Positions 32,036 through 42,442 are shown, numbered from the stretch's first letter. The stretch: 53,104 bases of DNA from Yoonia sp. (GCF_017854415.1 NZ_JAFMHR010000004.1:1-53104), one strand, 5' to 3'. Notes: generated from the letters alone by a model not told the origin. Made by a program: numbers and translations.

Positions 32036-32227
32036 AGTCGTTTCTCTCCCTCAGGTGACCGCGGAACGCGGGCTTTCAGATGTGGTGCAGCATCCGCGTC
32101 TTTCAAACCCAGCATTGCACCGTGAGACACATCTACCCGAAATTCTGCCTTGCGGTAAAGAAATACCGCGGGTTCGCCATGTTACACATCAAAGGTAACC
32201 ACCCGACTGCTCGAATTCAGCGCAATT

Positions 32228-33340
32228 TTACTTGGTCTTTGCTAATTTCGCAGCTTGCGCCATCCAGTCGTCGCGTACAATACGGCCCTTGAATTTCAAA
32301 CGGCTGTCGACCCACTCGATCTCGTCGACAGTCCATTTAGCGATCTGATCAAAGTGCCAGAATCCAAGATCATTCAAGACACCTTCCAACTTTGGCCCCA
32401 CACCACTGATAAGCTTGAGATCATCAGCTTCAACACCACTGCGTGGAGCAGCAAGCGTTTCCGGCTGCGATTGTGCCGGCGTATCCGGGTTTGATTTGCC
32501 GGTTGGCTTTGCCTTGGACTTCGCGACCGCTTGTTGCTTGGTCACACCTGTTGCGTCGGCTGGTTTATCCGCTGCAGGCTTTGCAGCCTTGGCTTTGGGC
32601 GCGCTTGCCTTTTTTGCAGGTGCCGCTTTTGCGTTTTTGATCCACGGCGTTAGCAAGGGTACTTCGGTGCCGTCGATCCGCTTGACCGTATCGCCGATGT
32701 CCGTCGCCAATTGTATGCTAGCGTTATGTTTCGTTTTGCCGCTGTCATAGTCTTTCAGCGTGGTCAGGCCCTTCAAAGGCTCTGCTGCAAAGCGGCCATT
32801 TTGCGGTCCAGGCGTCGGAACGCGTCCAGCGGCCAATTCATCAATAATCTCTCCAAGGCGTGCAGCGGTCAGGTCTTCGTAATAGTCCTTGCCGATTTGC
32901 GCCATCGGGGCGTTCGCACAGGACCCAAGGCATTCGACCTCTTCCCATGAAAACTTGCCGTCTGCAGACAAGGCGTGGGCTTTGTCGGCGATCTTGTCTT
33001 TGCAGACACCGATCAAATCCTCAGCACCACAGATCATGCACGACAGCGTGCCGCAAACCTGAATATGTGCGACCGAACCGACAGGCTGCAGTTGGAACAT
33101 GAAATAGAACGATGCCACCTCAAGCGCGCGGATGTACGCAAGGTCCAGCATCTGGGCGACGTGCTCGATCGCTGGGCGGGTCAGCCAACCTTCTTGCTCT
33201 TGGGCACGCCACAAAATTGGAATAATCGCCGAGGCTTGACGGCCTTCGGGGAACTTTTTCATCTGCGCTTGTGCCCATTTCTGGTTGTCTGGCGAGAATG
33301 CAAAAGTTTCGGGCTGGTCGTGGTAAAGGCGGCGTAGCAT
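32228..33340 (-). CDS. nuoE: NADH-quinone oxidoreductase subunit E with long C-terminal extension (AP-rich linker + HhH-like domain)
   Basis: N-terminal 24-kDa subunit ([15 protein letters not shown]...[26 protein letters not shown]); C-terminal ~60 aa match the domain in 31457..32035. Confidence 0.95.
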   Translation of the reverse strand: MLRRLYHDQPETFAFSPDNQKWAQAQMKKFPEGRQASAIIPILWRAQEQEGWLTRPAIEHVAQMLDLAYIRALEVASFYFMFQLQPVGSVAHIQVCGTLSCMICGAEDLIGVCKDKIADKAHALSADGKFSWEEVECLGSCANAPMAQIGKDYYEDLTAARLGEIIDELAAGRVPTPGPQNGRFAAEPLKGLTTLKDYDSGKTKHNASIQLATDIGDTVKRIDGTEVPLLTPWIKNAKAAPAKKASAPKAKAAKPAADKPADATGVTKQQAVAKSKAKPTGKSNPDTPAQSQPETLAAPRSGVEADDLKLISGVGPKLEGVLNDLGFWHFDQIAKWTVDEIEWVDSRLKFKGRIVRDDWMAQAAKLAKTK

Positions 33341-33459
33341 TAGTTCATTCCATTCAAGATTATGGCACCATTTATCAAGACAAATAGCGCCCCAGGGACG
33401 ATCCCCGCAGGACTAGCTAACAGAAGCAGCAATCCCGGCAAACCAATTGTTGCACTCAT
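33340..33459 (-). CDS. Small hydrophobic protein, 39 aa (absent from the supplied ORF track)
   Basis: ATG at 33459, TAA at 33342-33340: [46 protein letters not shown] 7 nt upstream; start overlaps upstream stop (ATGA) and stop overlaps nuoE start (TAATG). Confidence 0.75.
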   Translation of the reverse strand: MSATIGLPGLLLLLASPAGIVPGALFVLINGAIILNGMN

Positions 33460-33782
33460 GCGCAGGCTCCTGTCATCACACGAAAGGATGCCCCATCTGC
33501 AGCGATTTGCCCGCGGCCGTCGGCTTTAAGTTCGGTCATGATGCGCGCGAGGTCATCGCGCGACAGTGTTGCCCCTGCAAGGATAGCGGCTGAGTTTGTC
33601 TGGTTCACTTCGCAGCCATTGGCCGCCGCGGTTTCAATGAAACGTTCTGTTGCAGACCGCGGGATCACCGGAGCAGGCATAGACGCCTGTGGGGCGACCA
33701 TAGGACCCGCACGAAAATCAGGAATTGTCAGCGAACAGGCTGACAAAGCGACGAAGCAACAAAGCGTTAGTTTGCGAAACAT
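33456..33782 (-). CDS. Putative lipoprotein in the nuo operon
   Basis: 108 aa, MFRKLTLCCFVALSACSLT lipobox. Confidence 0.7.
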   Translation of the reverse strand: MFRKLTLCCFVALSACSLTIPDFRAGPMVAPQASMPAPVIPRSATERFIETAAANGCEVNQTNSAAILAGATLSRDDLARIMTELKADGRGQIAADGASFRVMTGACA

Positions 33783-33785
33783 ATC

Positions 33786-33983
33786 CTAGTTTTCCAATCC
33801 CGCCTGCCCTGTGGCAAACACGTTATTTATCCCATAGACAAGAATCGTGACCGCAAAGGCCAACCCAACCACACCGCCAATGATCACACCGGTCAGACGT
33901 CTGCGAAACATCCGCGAAACCAAAGCCGAGACGAAAAAGCCGCAGGCAATCAAAAACCCTAACAGGATATCGCCAAGGGTCAT
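33786..33983 (-). CDS. Small membrane protein, 65 aa, hypothetical
   Basis: [69 protein letters not shown] overlap with nuoD stop. Confidence 0.65.
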   Translation of the reverse strand: MTLGDILLGFLIACGFFVSALVSRMFRRRLTGVIIGGVVGLAFAVTILVYGINNVFATGQAGLEN

Positions 33984-35218
33984 CGGTCGATCTCGCCGAA
34001 TACGACATCCATTGTGCCGATGATCGCGCTCACATCCGCCAACTGGTGGCCTTTGCAAATATAGTCCATCGCTTGCAGGTGCAGATAGCCCGGCGCACGC
34101 AACTTGACGCGGTACGGCTGGTTTGTGCCGTCTGCGACCAGAAACACGCCAAACTCGCCTTTGGGGGCTTCAACGGCGGCGTAAACTTCGCCAGCCGGTA
34201 CGTGGAAACCTTCGGTGTAAAGTTTGAAGTGGTGGATCAATGCCTCCATAGAGGTTTTCATCTCACCGCGTGTCGGTGGCGTCATCTTACCACGCGCCAT
34301 CACATCACCCTTTTCATGGCGCAGCTTTTCGCAGGCCTGACGGATGATGTGGACTGACTGGCGCATTTCTTCCATGCGGCACAAATAGCGATCATAGCAG
34401 TCGCCGTTCTTGCCGACAGGGATCTGAAATTCAAATTCGTCGTAACATTCATAAGGCTGCGCGCGGCGCAAATCCCATGCAAGGCCAGAGCCGCGCACCA
34501 TGACGCCCGAAAAGCCCCATTCCTGAATGTCTTCTTCAGTCACGATGCCAATGTCGGCATTGCGCTGCTTAAAGATACGGTTTTCGGTCAGCAATCCGTC
34601 AATGTCGGCCAAAACCTTAGGGAACTCTACGGCCCATGTGTCGATGTCTTCGACCAATTGATCCGGCAGGTCCTGATGCACACCACCGGGGCGGAAATAG
34701 GCTGCGTGCAAACGCGCGCCACAGGCACGTTCATAAAACACCATCAGCTTTTCACGCTCTTCAAAACCCCATAGCGGCGGGGTCAGCGCACCAACGTCCA
34801 TCGCTTGGGTCGTAACGTTCAGCAAGTGGCTGAGAACGCGGCCAATCTCGGAATACAGCACGCGGATCAGCGATGCACGACGCGGTACTTCGGTACCTGT
34901 CAGCTTTTCAATCGCCAGACACCAAGCGTGTTCTTGGTTCATCGGGGCCACATAATCCAGACGGTCCAGATACGGCAGGTTCTGCAGATAGGTGCGCGAT
35001 TCCATCAGCTTTTCGGTGCCACGGTGCAGCAGGCCGATGTGGGGATCGCAACGCTCTACAATCTCGCCATCCAGTTCCAGAACCAAACGCAGCACGCCGT
35101 GTGCGGCGGGGTGTTGGGGGCCGAAGTTGATGTTAAAGTTTCTGATCTGCTGCTCGTCAGTTGCAGCGTCAGTTGACCCGTCATCATATGTGTTTGTACG
35201 GATATCGCCGTCCATCAT
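33980..35218 (-). CDS. nuoD: NADH-quinone oxidoreductase subunit D
   Basis: 412 aa, [43 protein letters not shown]. Confidence 0.98.
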   Translation of the reverse strand: MMDGDIRTNTYDDGSTDAATDEQQIRNFNINFGPQHPAAHGVLRLVLELDGEIVERCDPHIGLLHRGTEKLMESRTYLQNLPYLDRLDYVAPMNQEHAWCLAIEKLTGTEVPRRASLIRVLYSEIGRVLSHLLNVTTQAMDVGALTPPLWGFEEREKLMVFYERACGARLHAAYFRPGGVHQDLPDQLVEDIDTWAVEFPKVLADIDGLLTENRIFKQRNADIGIVTEEDIQEWGFSGVMVRGSGLAWDLRRAQPYECYDEFEFQIPVGKNGDCYDRYLCRMEEMRQSVHIIRQACEKLRHEKGDVMARGKMTPPTRGEMKTSMEALIHHFKLYTEGFHVPAGEVYAAVEAPKGEFGVFLVADGTNQPYRVKLRAPGYLHLQAMDYICKGHQLADVSAIIGTMDVVFGEIDR

Positions 35219-35221
35219 GGC

Positions 35222-36115
35222 TTAAGCCCTCGCTTGATTGTCTTGCCACCGCTGTGGCAGGGGCCCGATGTTGCGGGCCACCCATTCATAGTGTTCATTC
35301 AATAGCCCCAACGCGCGGGGGCGTAGTTTGTCCAGCATTACAACCTCTGGTCCTTCATGGACAGGCTGTTGAACGTCGGACTTTGCAGCCCTAATTCCTA
35401 GAAATTCGCAAACCCGCGCCAGACCTTGTGGTGTAAACAAATCCTCGGTGAATTGGATTAGCAAACGGCCTTCTGGGATCAAACGACGTAACTTGCGGAT
35501 AATTTTGGGATAATCGCCGCGCTCAAGAATGTGAGTCTCTTGGCCACGATTGAGCATCCGGAATAAGATATTATTCGATTTCTTCTCATAAACCTCGTGG
35601 GCCTGCCTTTGGCGGCGGGCCTGCATACGGATATGCGACCACAGCCGATCCAGCGGGTCACGGATAAGAAAAATAAACTTAGACGCTGGCTGCGCATCGC
35701 GCATCCGTGCGATCGCATCATCGCTCAATGTGGCATAATTGGGGGTCAGATCACCAACAAGGCGTGCATCAGATCGTCCGGTCAACAACCAGTCGAAATA
35801 AGCGGCGTCGTCGGTGCGATCACCTTCAAGCGTGTCCACCAGCGCTTTCATCTGGTTGATCCGGCGATCAAGATTTTCCACCTGCCAACCGCGCCCTGCA
35901 TCAGCTGCATCAACCTTGGCATCGCGCATTTCACGCAACCGGACACGGTAAAATACCAACTGCTTTTCCAAGTCGTCTGCGTTGAAGGTATCCCAATAAT
36001 GGGCCTCTTTGACGGCAGGCATCGCGCAATCAGGGTGATCATGCAGATAGCGATAGAGCCAAGACGTCCCCGCCTTGGTTGCACCCATGCCATAAAGAAG
36101 GGTTGGCGTGGCCAT
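35222..36115 (-). CDS. Sulfotransferase family protein
   Basis: LLYGMGATKAGTSWLYRYLHDHPD (5'-PSB-like loop), FIFLIRDPLDRLWSHIRMQ (3'-PB-like); between nuoC and nuoD. Confidence 0.85.
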   Translation of the reverse strand: MATPTLLYGMGATKAGTSWLYRYLHDHPDCAMPAVKEAHYWDTFNADDLEKQLVFYRVRLREMRDAKVDAADAGRGWQVENLDRRINQMKALVDTLEGDRTDDAAYFDWLLTGRSDARLVGDLTPNYATLSDDAIARMRDAQPASKFIFLIRDPLDRLWSHIRMQARRQRQAHEVYEKKSNNILFRMLNRGQETHILERGDYPKIIRKLRRLIPEGRLLIQFTEDLFTPQGLARVCEFLGIRAAKSDVQQPVHEGPEVVMLDKLRPRALGLLNEHYEWVARNIGPLPQRWQDNQARA

Positions 36116-36726
36116 CAGCCTGCTTTCTCGGTCTTCTTTTCGTCACCGGGCAGGATGTACTGAGCCCCTTCCCAAGGCGACATAAAGTCGAACTGGCGGT
36201 ATTCTTGTACAAGGCTGACGGGCTCATAAATGACGCGCTTTTGCACTTCGTCATAGCGCACTTCGGTATATCCAGTGGTCGGAAAATCCTTACGCAAAGG
36301 ATGACCACGGAAGCCGTAATCCGTCAGGATGCGGCGCAAATCCGGGTGGCCCGAGAACAGGATGCCAAACATGTCAAAGACTTCACGTTCGAACCAGTTC
36401 GCAGACGGGTGCACTGGCAGAATTGACGGCAGCATGTCTTCTTCGCGGATTTGAACCCGCAGACGAATGCGGTGGTTCTGATACATGCTCAGAAAGTGAT
36501 AAATCACGTCAAACCGCTTGGCCCGTGTGGGGTAATCAACGGCTGTGATATCAACCAACGATGAAAACTTGCAGGTCGCGTCAGTCTTGAGGAAATCAAC
36601 AAAGCTAACAAGTGATGACGGAGCGACGGTCACCGTCAATTCATCATGGGCGACTTCCCAAGACAGCACGCAATCGGTGCGCTTAAGTTCAAGATGCGTG
36701 CCGAGCTCTTGCAATGCTTCAGTCAT
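36115..36726 (-). CDS. nuoC: NADH-quinone oxidoreductase subunit C
   Basis: 203 aa, [41 protein letters not shown]. Confidence 0.97.
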   Translation of the reverse strand: MTEALQELGTHLELKRTDCVLSWEVAHDELTVTVAPSSLVSFVDFLKTDATCKFSSLVDITAVDYPTRAKRFDVIYHFLSMYQNHRIRLRVQIREEDMLPSILPVHPSANWFEREVFDMFGILFSGHPDLRRILTDYGFRGHPLRKDFPTTGYTEVRYDEVQKRVIYEPVSLVQEYRQFDFMSPWEGAQYILPGDEKKTEKAG

Positions 36727-36747
36727 GTCTTAATCCTTTCACCGCGC

Positions 36748-37269
36748 TTAGCGCACGATCGTACCTGTACGGCGCATCTTACGTTGCAGTTGCAGGATGC
36801 CATAAAGCAACGCTTCTGCGGTCGGCGGGCAACCGGGCACGTAAATATCAACTGGCACAATACGGTCACATCCACGCACAACAGAATAGCTGTAGTGATA
36901 ATAGCCGCCACCATTCGCGCAGGACCCCATAGAGATCACATAGCGCGGCTCTGGCATCTGGTCGTAGACCTTGCGCAAAGCGGGTGCCATTTTGTTAGTC
37001 AGAGTGCCCGCAACAATCATCAAATCAGACTGGCGTGGCGACGCGCGTGGCGCAGTGCCGAACCGTTCAAGGTCATAGCGCGGCATAGAGGTATGCATCA
37101 TTTCAACAGCACAACAGGCCAGACCAAAGGTCATCCAGTGCAGCGATCCGGTCCGCGCCCAATTCACAATGTCAGCGGTCGAGGTCACAAGGAAACCCTT
37201 GTCCTGCAACTCGGAATTAATCAGCTGTGTGCCGTGTTCCTTATCGGCACCCACGGAGGTTCCAGTCAT
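36748..37269 (-). CDS. nuoB: NADH-quinone oxidoreductase subunit B
   Basis: [74 protein letters not shown]; start at TGATG junction with nuoA. Confidence 0.97.
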   Translation of the reverse strand: MTGTSVGADKEHGTQLINSELQDKGFLVTSTADIVNWARTGSLHWMTFGLACCAVEMMHTSMPRYDLERFGTAPRASPRQSDLMIVAGTLTNKMAPALRKVYDQMPEPRYVISMGSCANGGGYYHYSYSVVRGCDRIVPVDIYVPGCPPTAEALLYGILQLQRKMRRTGTIVR

Positions 37270-37634
37270 CACTCCCATTCGAGTGCCCCTTTCTTCCATT
37301 CGTAAGCAAAGCCGATTGTCAGCACGCCCAAAAAGACCATCATCGACCAAAACGCTGTCATGCTGATGTCTTGGAACGCGACAGCCCATGGAAACAGGAA
37401 CGCGACCTCAAGATCGAAGATGATGAACAAAATGGCGACCAGATAAAAGCGCACATCAAATTTCATGCGTGCATCATCGAATGCGTTAAAACCGCATTCG
37501 TAGGCGGATACTTTTTCAGGGTCTGGATTACGGACCGCAACGATCGCAGCGGCAAGGATCAAGATCAGGCCCAGCGCAATCGCAAGTCCCAGAAAAATCA
37601 TGATCGGCAGGTATTCGGTTAGCATTTCCTGCAA
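37269..37634 (-). CDS. nuoA: NADH-quinone oxidoreductase subunit A
   Basis: 121 aa, [42 protein letters not shown] or internal ATG start. Confidence 0.97.
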   Translation of the reverse strand: MQEMLTEYLPIMIFLGLAIALGLILILAAAIVAVRNPDPEKVSAYECGFNAFDDARMKFDVRFYLVAILFIIFDLEVAFLFPWAVAFQDISMTAFWSMMVFLGVLTIGFAYEWKKGALEWE

Positions 37635-37691
37635 GGGGTGTTCCTCTCGGTTCGGCCCACCCTAAGGGCGCACCGCATGTTGGCTGCCCGT

Positions 37692-37720
37692 TGCATACCG
37701 CTGACACCGCGAGGGGTCAA
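37692..37720 (-). promoter_or_regulatory. Candidate sigma70-type promoter for the nuo operon
   Basis: Minus strand TTGACC - 17 nt - TATGCA about 60 nt upstream of the nuoA start. Confidence 0.5.
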
Positions 37721-37756
37721 CCAAGCGCAATGCCGCAGAGCATCAATTTCGTCGAA

Positions 37757-38743
37757 TTATTCGGTGTGGTTTGAGACTGGCGCACGTGGCGAAAGAACCG
37801 CACCAGCAACCGACAACAAAGAGACATTATGCGCCACACCGTTTGTACGGGCGGTATGCCCAACAACGGCGTCTGCTGTTTCGGTCAAATTGTCGGCCTG
37901 TTGGTCTGTCAACCAAAACAAAACATGCATCCCGACAGTAAAGTCACCCGGCAAATCACACACGAGCACTTCGCAACCATTGTCTGTCGCGGAAAAGTGC
38001 TGTGACGTCACGGTCACCGACCCGTTGCGCAGCACCATCATCACATCATGTCGCTCGGGCGTTGAATTGAGAACTTTGGCGTCCAATTTAACGACTTCCA
38101 TCGCGTCAAGTGTGGTGTCGTCAGCCATAGCAACAACTGCAACGGCTACATCAAAGAACCCGTTTTCATCCACTGGACCGGTCAGAACACGGCCCCGCCG
38201 CGCGTCAGGACGCAGGGCAAACTGCTGATAGGCCACATTAGGTGAACACGGCACGACCATCTTTGTCTTAAGCGTCTTGCGCACATCGGGGCCCGCATAG
38301 ACCAGCGCACCAAGCAAAATTTGGATCAACGCCATAACAACGCCCATGGCGGCCACAGCAAAGCTCATCAAAATAATAAAAGCGGCCGTTGCGTGTTCTG
38401 CTGGCGCCCAAAGAGAAACGATCTTGATGACAGGCATCACAACGATCAACAATGTCGCTGACAGCGACAGCGCAAAAGTCTCGAGTGTTACGTTCGGGAA
38501 AAGAACCACATGACCGACAACCAAACCCGCAATACCAAAACATGCCACTGTCGCATGAAAAGCTGAAAGGACAGTCGGATCCATCCAAGCGACGGTCAGT
38601 ACCATCATCATCGGGATCGCAACAGCAATCGCGATCAAGCGGCGCAAACGCATAACGCGGTAAAAGACTTGTTCAGTCGTGGGCCAAGCGAAAGGCATGC
38701 TTATCTCCTCTTCGCCCTCCAAAGAACCCTCAGAATCAGTCAT
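37757..38743 (-). CDS. Hypothetical membrane protein, 328 aa
   Basis: Several N-terminal TM segments and a soluble C-terminal half; no family recognised. Confidence 0.7.
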   Translation of the reverse strand: MTDSEGSLEGEEEISMPFAWPTTEQVFYRVMRLRRLIAIAVAIPMMMVLTVAWMDPTVLSAFHATVACFGIAGLVVGHVVLFPNVTLETFALSLSATLLIVVMPVIKIVSLWAPAEHATAAFIILMSFAVAAMGVVMALIQILLGALVYAGPDVRKTLKTKMVVPCSPNVAYQQFALRPDARRGRVLTGPVDENGFFDVAVAVVAMADDTTLDAMEVVKLDAKVLNSTPERHDVMMVLRNGSVTVTSQHFSATDNGCEVLVCDLPGDFTVGMHVLFWLTDQQADNLTETADAVVGHTARTNGVAHNVSLLSVAGAVLSPRAPVSNHTE

Positions 38744-38776
38744 AATTGAGACGGAAATCTGACGTTTGCCCCCTGT

Positions 38777-39550
38777 TTAAACCGCCCAGCGCGGCTTTCT
38801 CTTGGCAAAAAAGGCAGAAATGCCTTCTTCTGCCTCATTCCCACTCCATTGCGTGATCAACGCATCTATCGAGCGTTGAATTGTTGATTCGTCGATAACC
38901 GGACCCAAACTGCGCGCGTAAGCCTTGGCTGCCGCCACAGCACCCGGGGCGCATTGCAGAAAAGCGTCCACTTCAACCGCGACCGCAGCATCAAGATCGG
39001 CTGCGGGCAACGCCTGCGCGACCACTCCCAAACTTATAGCTTCTTGCGCGTTAAAAATTCGTGAAGACATCAGAACACGTCTTGCGTGCGCTTCACCCAT
39101 GCGCGCCAGCACGTATGGGCCGATCGTTGCAGGCACGAGGCCAAGCTTTGTTTCCGTTAGGCCAAACTTCGCGTGATCTGCGGCAATCACAATGTCACAA
39201 ACGCAGGCCAACCCGACGCCTCCGCCAAACGCATTCCCCTGTACACGCCCGATCAAAGGCTGCGGCAGGGTATTAAGCGCGCCCAACACATTCGCCAACG
39301 CTTGCGCCGCCCCCCGCTTCATAGCGTCATCACCGGCCATCTGTTCCTGCATCCAACCCAGATCGCCACCGGCGCAAAAACTGGTGCCCGCAGCCCCAAG
39401 CACAACGACGCGAATGTCTGTATTTGCAGCGATCGTTTCCGTGGCCTCTTGCAAAGCATCAATCACCGCGCGCGATAACGCATTGTGCTTTTCGGGGCGC
39501 TGCAACGTCAATGTCGCAACGCCGCGCACATCTGTCTTAAGATCAATCAT
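38777..39550 (-). CDS. Enoyl-CoA hydratase/isomerase family (probable methylglutaconyl-CoA hydratase)
   Basis: Crotonase fold AAGTSFCAGGDLGWMQ, GNAFGGGVGLACVCDIVIAADHAKFGLTETKLGLVPATIGPYV; leucine-catabolism context. Confidence 0.88.
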   Translation of the reverse strand: MIDLKTDVRGVATLTLQRPEKHNALSRAVIDALQEATETIAANTDIRVVVLGAAGTSFCAGGDLGWMQEQMAGDDAMKRGAAQALANVLGALNTLPQPLIGRVQGNAFGGGVGLACVCDIVIAADHAKFGLTETKLGLVPATIGPYVLARMGEAHARRVLMSSRIFNAQEAISLGVVAQALPAADLDAAVAVEVDAFLQCAPGAVAAAKAYARSLGPVIDESTIQRSIDALITQWSGNEAEEGISAFFAKRKPRWAV

Positions 39551-40407
39551 CGCATTTCCTTTGCCATTTTGGCCGCCTGCGCAATGATTGCTGGATCAAC
39601 ACCCGTTTCGAAACCCAACCGCGCCATAAGGTCCAATACCGCCTCTGTCGCTACATTTCCGGGCGCACCGGGTGCATATGGACAACCGCCAAGGCCGCCC
39701 ACAGCACTGTCAAATGTACGCACCCCCAAATCAAGCGCCGCTTCAATATTTGGCAATGCGCGCCCGTTGGTATCATGGAAATGCCCAGCGAGGCTGTCGG
39801 CTGGCGCAACCTTTAACACCGCCTCAAGCATCTGCATCACCCGCTCTGGCGTGCCATTCCCCAATGTATCCCCCAATGAGACCCGCATCGGCGCTATCTC
39901 GCGCAGTAACCCAACCACATCGGCGACCTGTGAATGCGAGGTCGATCCGTCAAACGGGCAGTCCGTCACACAAGACACATATCCACGCAATCCCACACCC
40001 GTATTCAAGGCGACCTCAACAACCGGAGCCAGATTGGCGACAGACTGTGCAATCGAACAATTCAAATTGCTTTGCGAAAACCCCTCAGAGGCCGAAATGA
40101 ATACCGCAATCTCGTAGTTCACCATATCCTTACGCGCCGCCTTGAAACCTTCCCAGCCGCGCATATTAGGCACAAGCACTGCATAGGTAACACCTGCCAC
40201 CTGCGGCAAACGCGCCATTACCTGATCCGAGTTGGCCATTTGCGGCACCCAGCGCGGGCTGACAAAACTGCCTACTTCGATATCGGTCAAACCCGATCGA
40301 CCAAGCATTTCAATCAATGCAACCTTCTGCGCCACCGGAATGACACGGGCTTCGTTCTGCAAACCATCGCGAGGACCAACCTCATGAATACGAACAGCAC
40401 GGGTCAT
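39547..40407 (-). CDS. Hydroxymethylglutaryl-CoA lyase
   Basis: VRIHEVGPRDGLQNEARVIPVAQKVALIEML, GGLGGCPYAPGAPGNVATEAVLDL. Confidence 0.93.
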   Translation of the reverse strand: MTRAVRIHEVGPRDGLQNEARVIPVAQKVALIEMLGRSGLTDIEVGSFVSPRWVPQMANSDQVMARLPQVAGVTYAVLVPNMRGWEGFKAARKDMVNYEIAVFISASEGFSQSNLNCSIAQSVANLAPVVEVALNTGVGLRGYVSCVTDCPFDGSTSHSQVADVVGLLREIAPMRVSLGDTLGNGTPERVMQMLEAVLKVAPADSLAGHFHDTNGRALPNIEAALDLGVRTFDSAVGGLGGCPYAPGAPGNVATEAVLDLMARLGFETGVDPAIIAQAAKMAKEMR

Positions 40408-40445
40408 ACTCCCACCCTTCTTCTGTTCTTAATTACCTCGGGGAG

Positions 40446-40472
40446 GTCCCGAAGGGACTGGGGCAGCGCCCC
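40446..40472. repeat. Tandem GC hairpins, candidate Roseobacter-type intergenic palindromic element
   Basis: GTCCC-GAA-GGGAC and GGGGC-AGC-GCCCC separated by 1 nt. Confidence 0.45.
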
Positions 40473-40522
40473 TGACAACGTAAGACACCGACGGCACCAT
40501 GACCGTGCTTGCATAAGACGGA

Positions 40523-42442
40523 TCATTCTTCCGGCTCCAACCCAACCATCAATGCGCCTGCCGTCACCTGCGCCCCTGTCACCACATCAACGGATTTGAT
40601 CAACCCATCACGCGGCGCGCGCAGAACATGTTCCATTTTCATCGCCTCAAGTACAACCAACCGATCCCCCGCAACCACAGTTTGGCCAACCTGAACAGCG
40701 ACCTCACAAATCAAACCCGGCATCGGGGCAACAACGGTATCGCCGCCAATGGCGCTTTGCCCCCGATCTGCGGGATCAATCACCGCAAAGGTCTGCAATT
40801 GCGCGCCAAACAACGTCACTTGCTCACTATGGCAAATCGCGGGCAGCCCCCAATGTGCACCGCGACGCATCAGCGTTATTTGGTCGACACCAATGGCGAC
40901 ATCACACAGGTTTGGACCACGTACGCATAGCTTGGCCTCATACGTTTCATCGCCCTGCCCCAGAATGATTTCACGCGTCAGCGGCTCCCAAAGCGTAAAC
41001 CCGATATGAAGGCCTTCACCCAGCTGTGCCGCGGTAACGACAGCCACTGCAATCTCGAACACACTTGGAACCGGCTGCTCGCAAAGCACACTACTTTCCC
41101 GGGCAATAAGGCCGGTATCAACATCACCCGCCACAAAACCGGAATTGCGTGCAAGCCTGCGCAAGAAACCAAGGTTCGTAACCGTGCCTGCCACCTGTGT
41201 CCCATCCAATGCCGCATGCATCGCGCGCAACGCAGCGGGACGGTCCACGCCATGTGTCGTGATCTTGGCGATCATTGGATCATACCAAGGCGAGATTTCA
41301 TCACCCGCTTGCACACCACTATCAATGCGCGCGTTTTGCGGGAAATGCAGATGATCAATGGTCCCTGTCGCAGGCAAAAAACCTGCTGGGACGTCTTCTG
41401 CGTATAGCCGTGCTTCGAACGCATGCCCTTTGATCTGCAAATCAGACTGCTTTGCAGGCAACGGCTCGCCTGCGGCAACACGCAGTTGCCACGAAACCAG
41501 ATCAACACCCGTGATCGCTTCGGTGACAGGGTGTTCCACTTGCAAACGTGTGTTCATTTCCATGAACCAGAACCCATCTGTGCGCAGGCCATTTGACCCG
41601 TCCACGATAAACTCGACCGTGCCAGCGCCCGCGTAACCAATCGCTTTGGCAGCTTTCACCGCAGCATCTCCCATCGCGCGGCGTACCGCATCTGTCATGC
41701 CCGGCGCAGGGGCTTCCTCGATGACCTTTTGATGACGGCGTTGCAGCGAACAATCGCGTTCAAATAAATGCACCGCGTCGGAGCCATCGCCAAACACCTG
41801 CACTTCGATATGGCGGGGCGCTATGATGTATTTCTCGATTAATACCGCTGCATTGCCGAAAGCGGTGCGCGCTTCTGCTTGGGCAGAAGCCAGGTTTTCT
41901 GCAAACTTGGCAGCAACCTCAACCAAACGCATGCCTTTACCACCGCCGCCAGCAACCGCCTTGATAAGCACTGGATAGCCGATGTCTTCTGCACGCGCGG
42001 CCAAGAACGCGGCATCCTGATTGGCCCCATGATACCCCGGCACGACGGGAACACCGGACGTTTCCATGAGCGCTTTGGCCGCATCCTTAAGTCCCATCGC
42101 ACGGATCGCATCCGCAGAGGGTCCGATGAATACCAACCCTGCTTTTTGCACAGCTTCGACAAAATCGGGGTTTTCGGATAGAAACCCATAACCGGGATGG
42201 ATCGCCTGCCCCCCAGTCTGTAGCGCCGCCGCGATGATCAGATCACCGCGCAGATAGCTTTCCGCCACAGGTGCCGGACCAATGCGCACCGCTTCATCCG
42301 CTTGGATCACATGCAGCGCCTGCGCGTCAGCGTCAGAGTAGATGGCGACCGTTCGCACACCCATTTCGCGGGCGGTTTTGATCACGCGGCAGGCGATTTC
42401 GCCGCGGTTGGCTATCAAGATTTTATCAAACATCTGCGTCAC
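40523..42442 (-). CDS. mccA: Methylcrotonyl-CoA carboxylase alpha (biotin-containing) subunit
   Basis: [24 protein letters not shown], biotin carboxylase core, biotinyl motif [14 protein letters not shown]. Confidence 0.93.
   Translation of the reverse strand: MTQMFDKILIANRGEIACRVIKTAREMGVRTVAIYSDADAQALHVIQADEAVRIGPAPVAESYLRGDLIIAAALQTGGQAIHPGYGFLSENPDFVEAVQKAGLVFIGPSADAIRAMGLKDAAKALMETSGVPVVPGYHGANQDAAFLAARAEDIGYPVLIKAVAGGGGKGMRLVEVAAKFAENLASAQAEARTAFGNAAVLIEKYIIAPRHIEVQVFGDGSDAVHLFERDCSLQRRHQKVIEEAPAPGMTDAVRRAMGDAAVKAAKAIGYAGAGTVEFIVDGSNGLRTDGFWFMEMNTRLQVEHPVTEAITGVDLVSWQLRVAAGEPLPAKQSDLQIKGHAFEARLYAEDVPAGFLPATGTIDHLHFPQNARIDSGVQAGDEISPWYDPMIAKITTHGVDRPAALRAMHAALDGTQVAGTVTNLGFLRRLARNSGFVAGDVDTGLIARESSVLCEQPVPSVFEIAVAVVTAAQLGEGLHIGFTLWEPLTREIILGQGDETYEAKLCVRGPNLCDVAIGVDQITLMRRGAHWGLPAICHSEQVTLFGAQLQTFAVIDPADRGQSAIGGDTVVAPMPGLICEVAVQVGQTVVAGDRLVVLEAMKMEHVLRAPRDGLIKSVDVVTGAQVTAGALMVGLEPEE

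Noticed and set aside
39485-40599. Long plus-strand ORFs (39485..40117, 39934..40599) across the HMG-CoA lyase gene
   Set aside because: Antisense to a conserved gene; low-complexity Pro/Ser/Arg composition.
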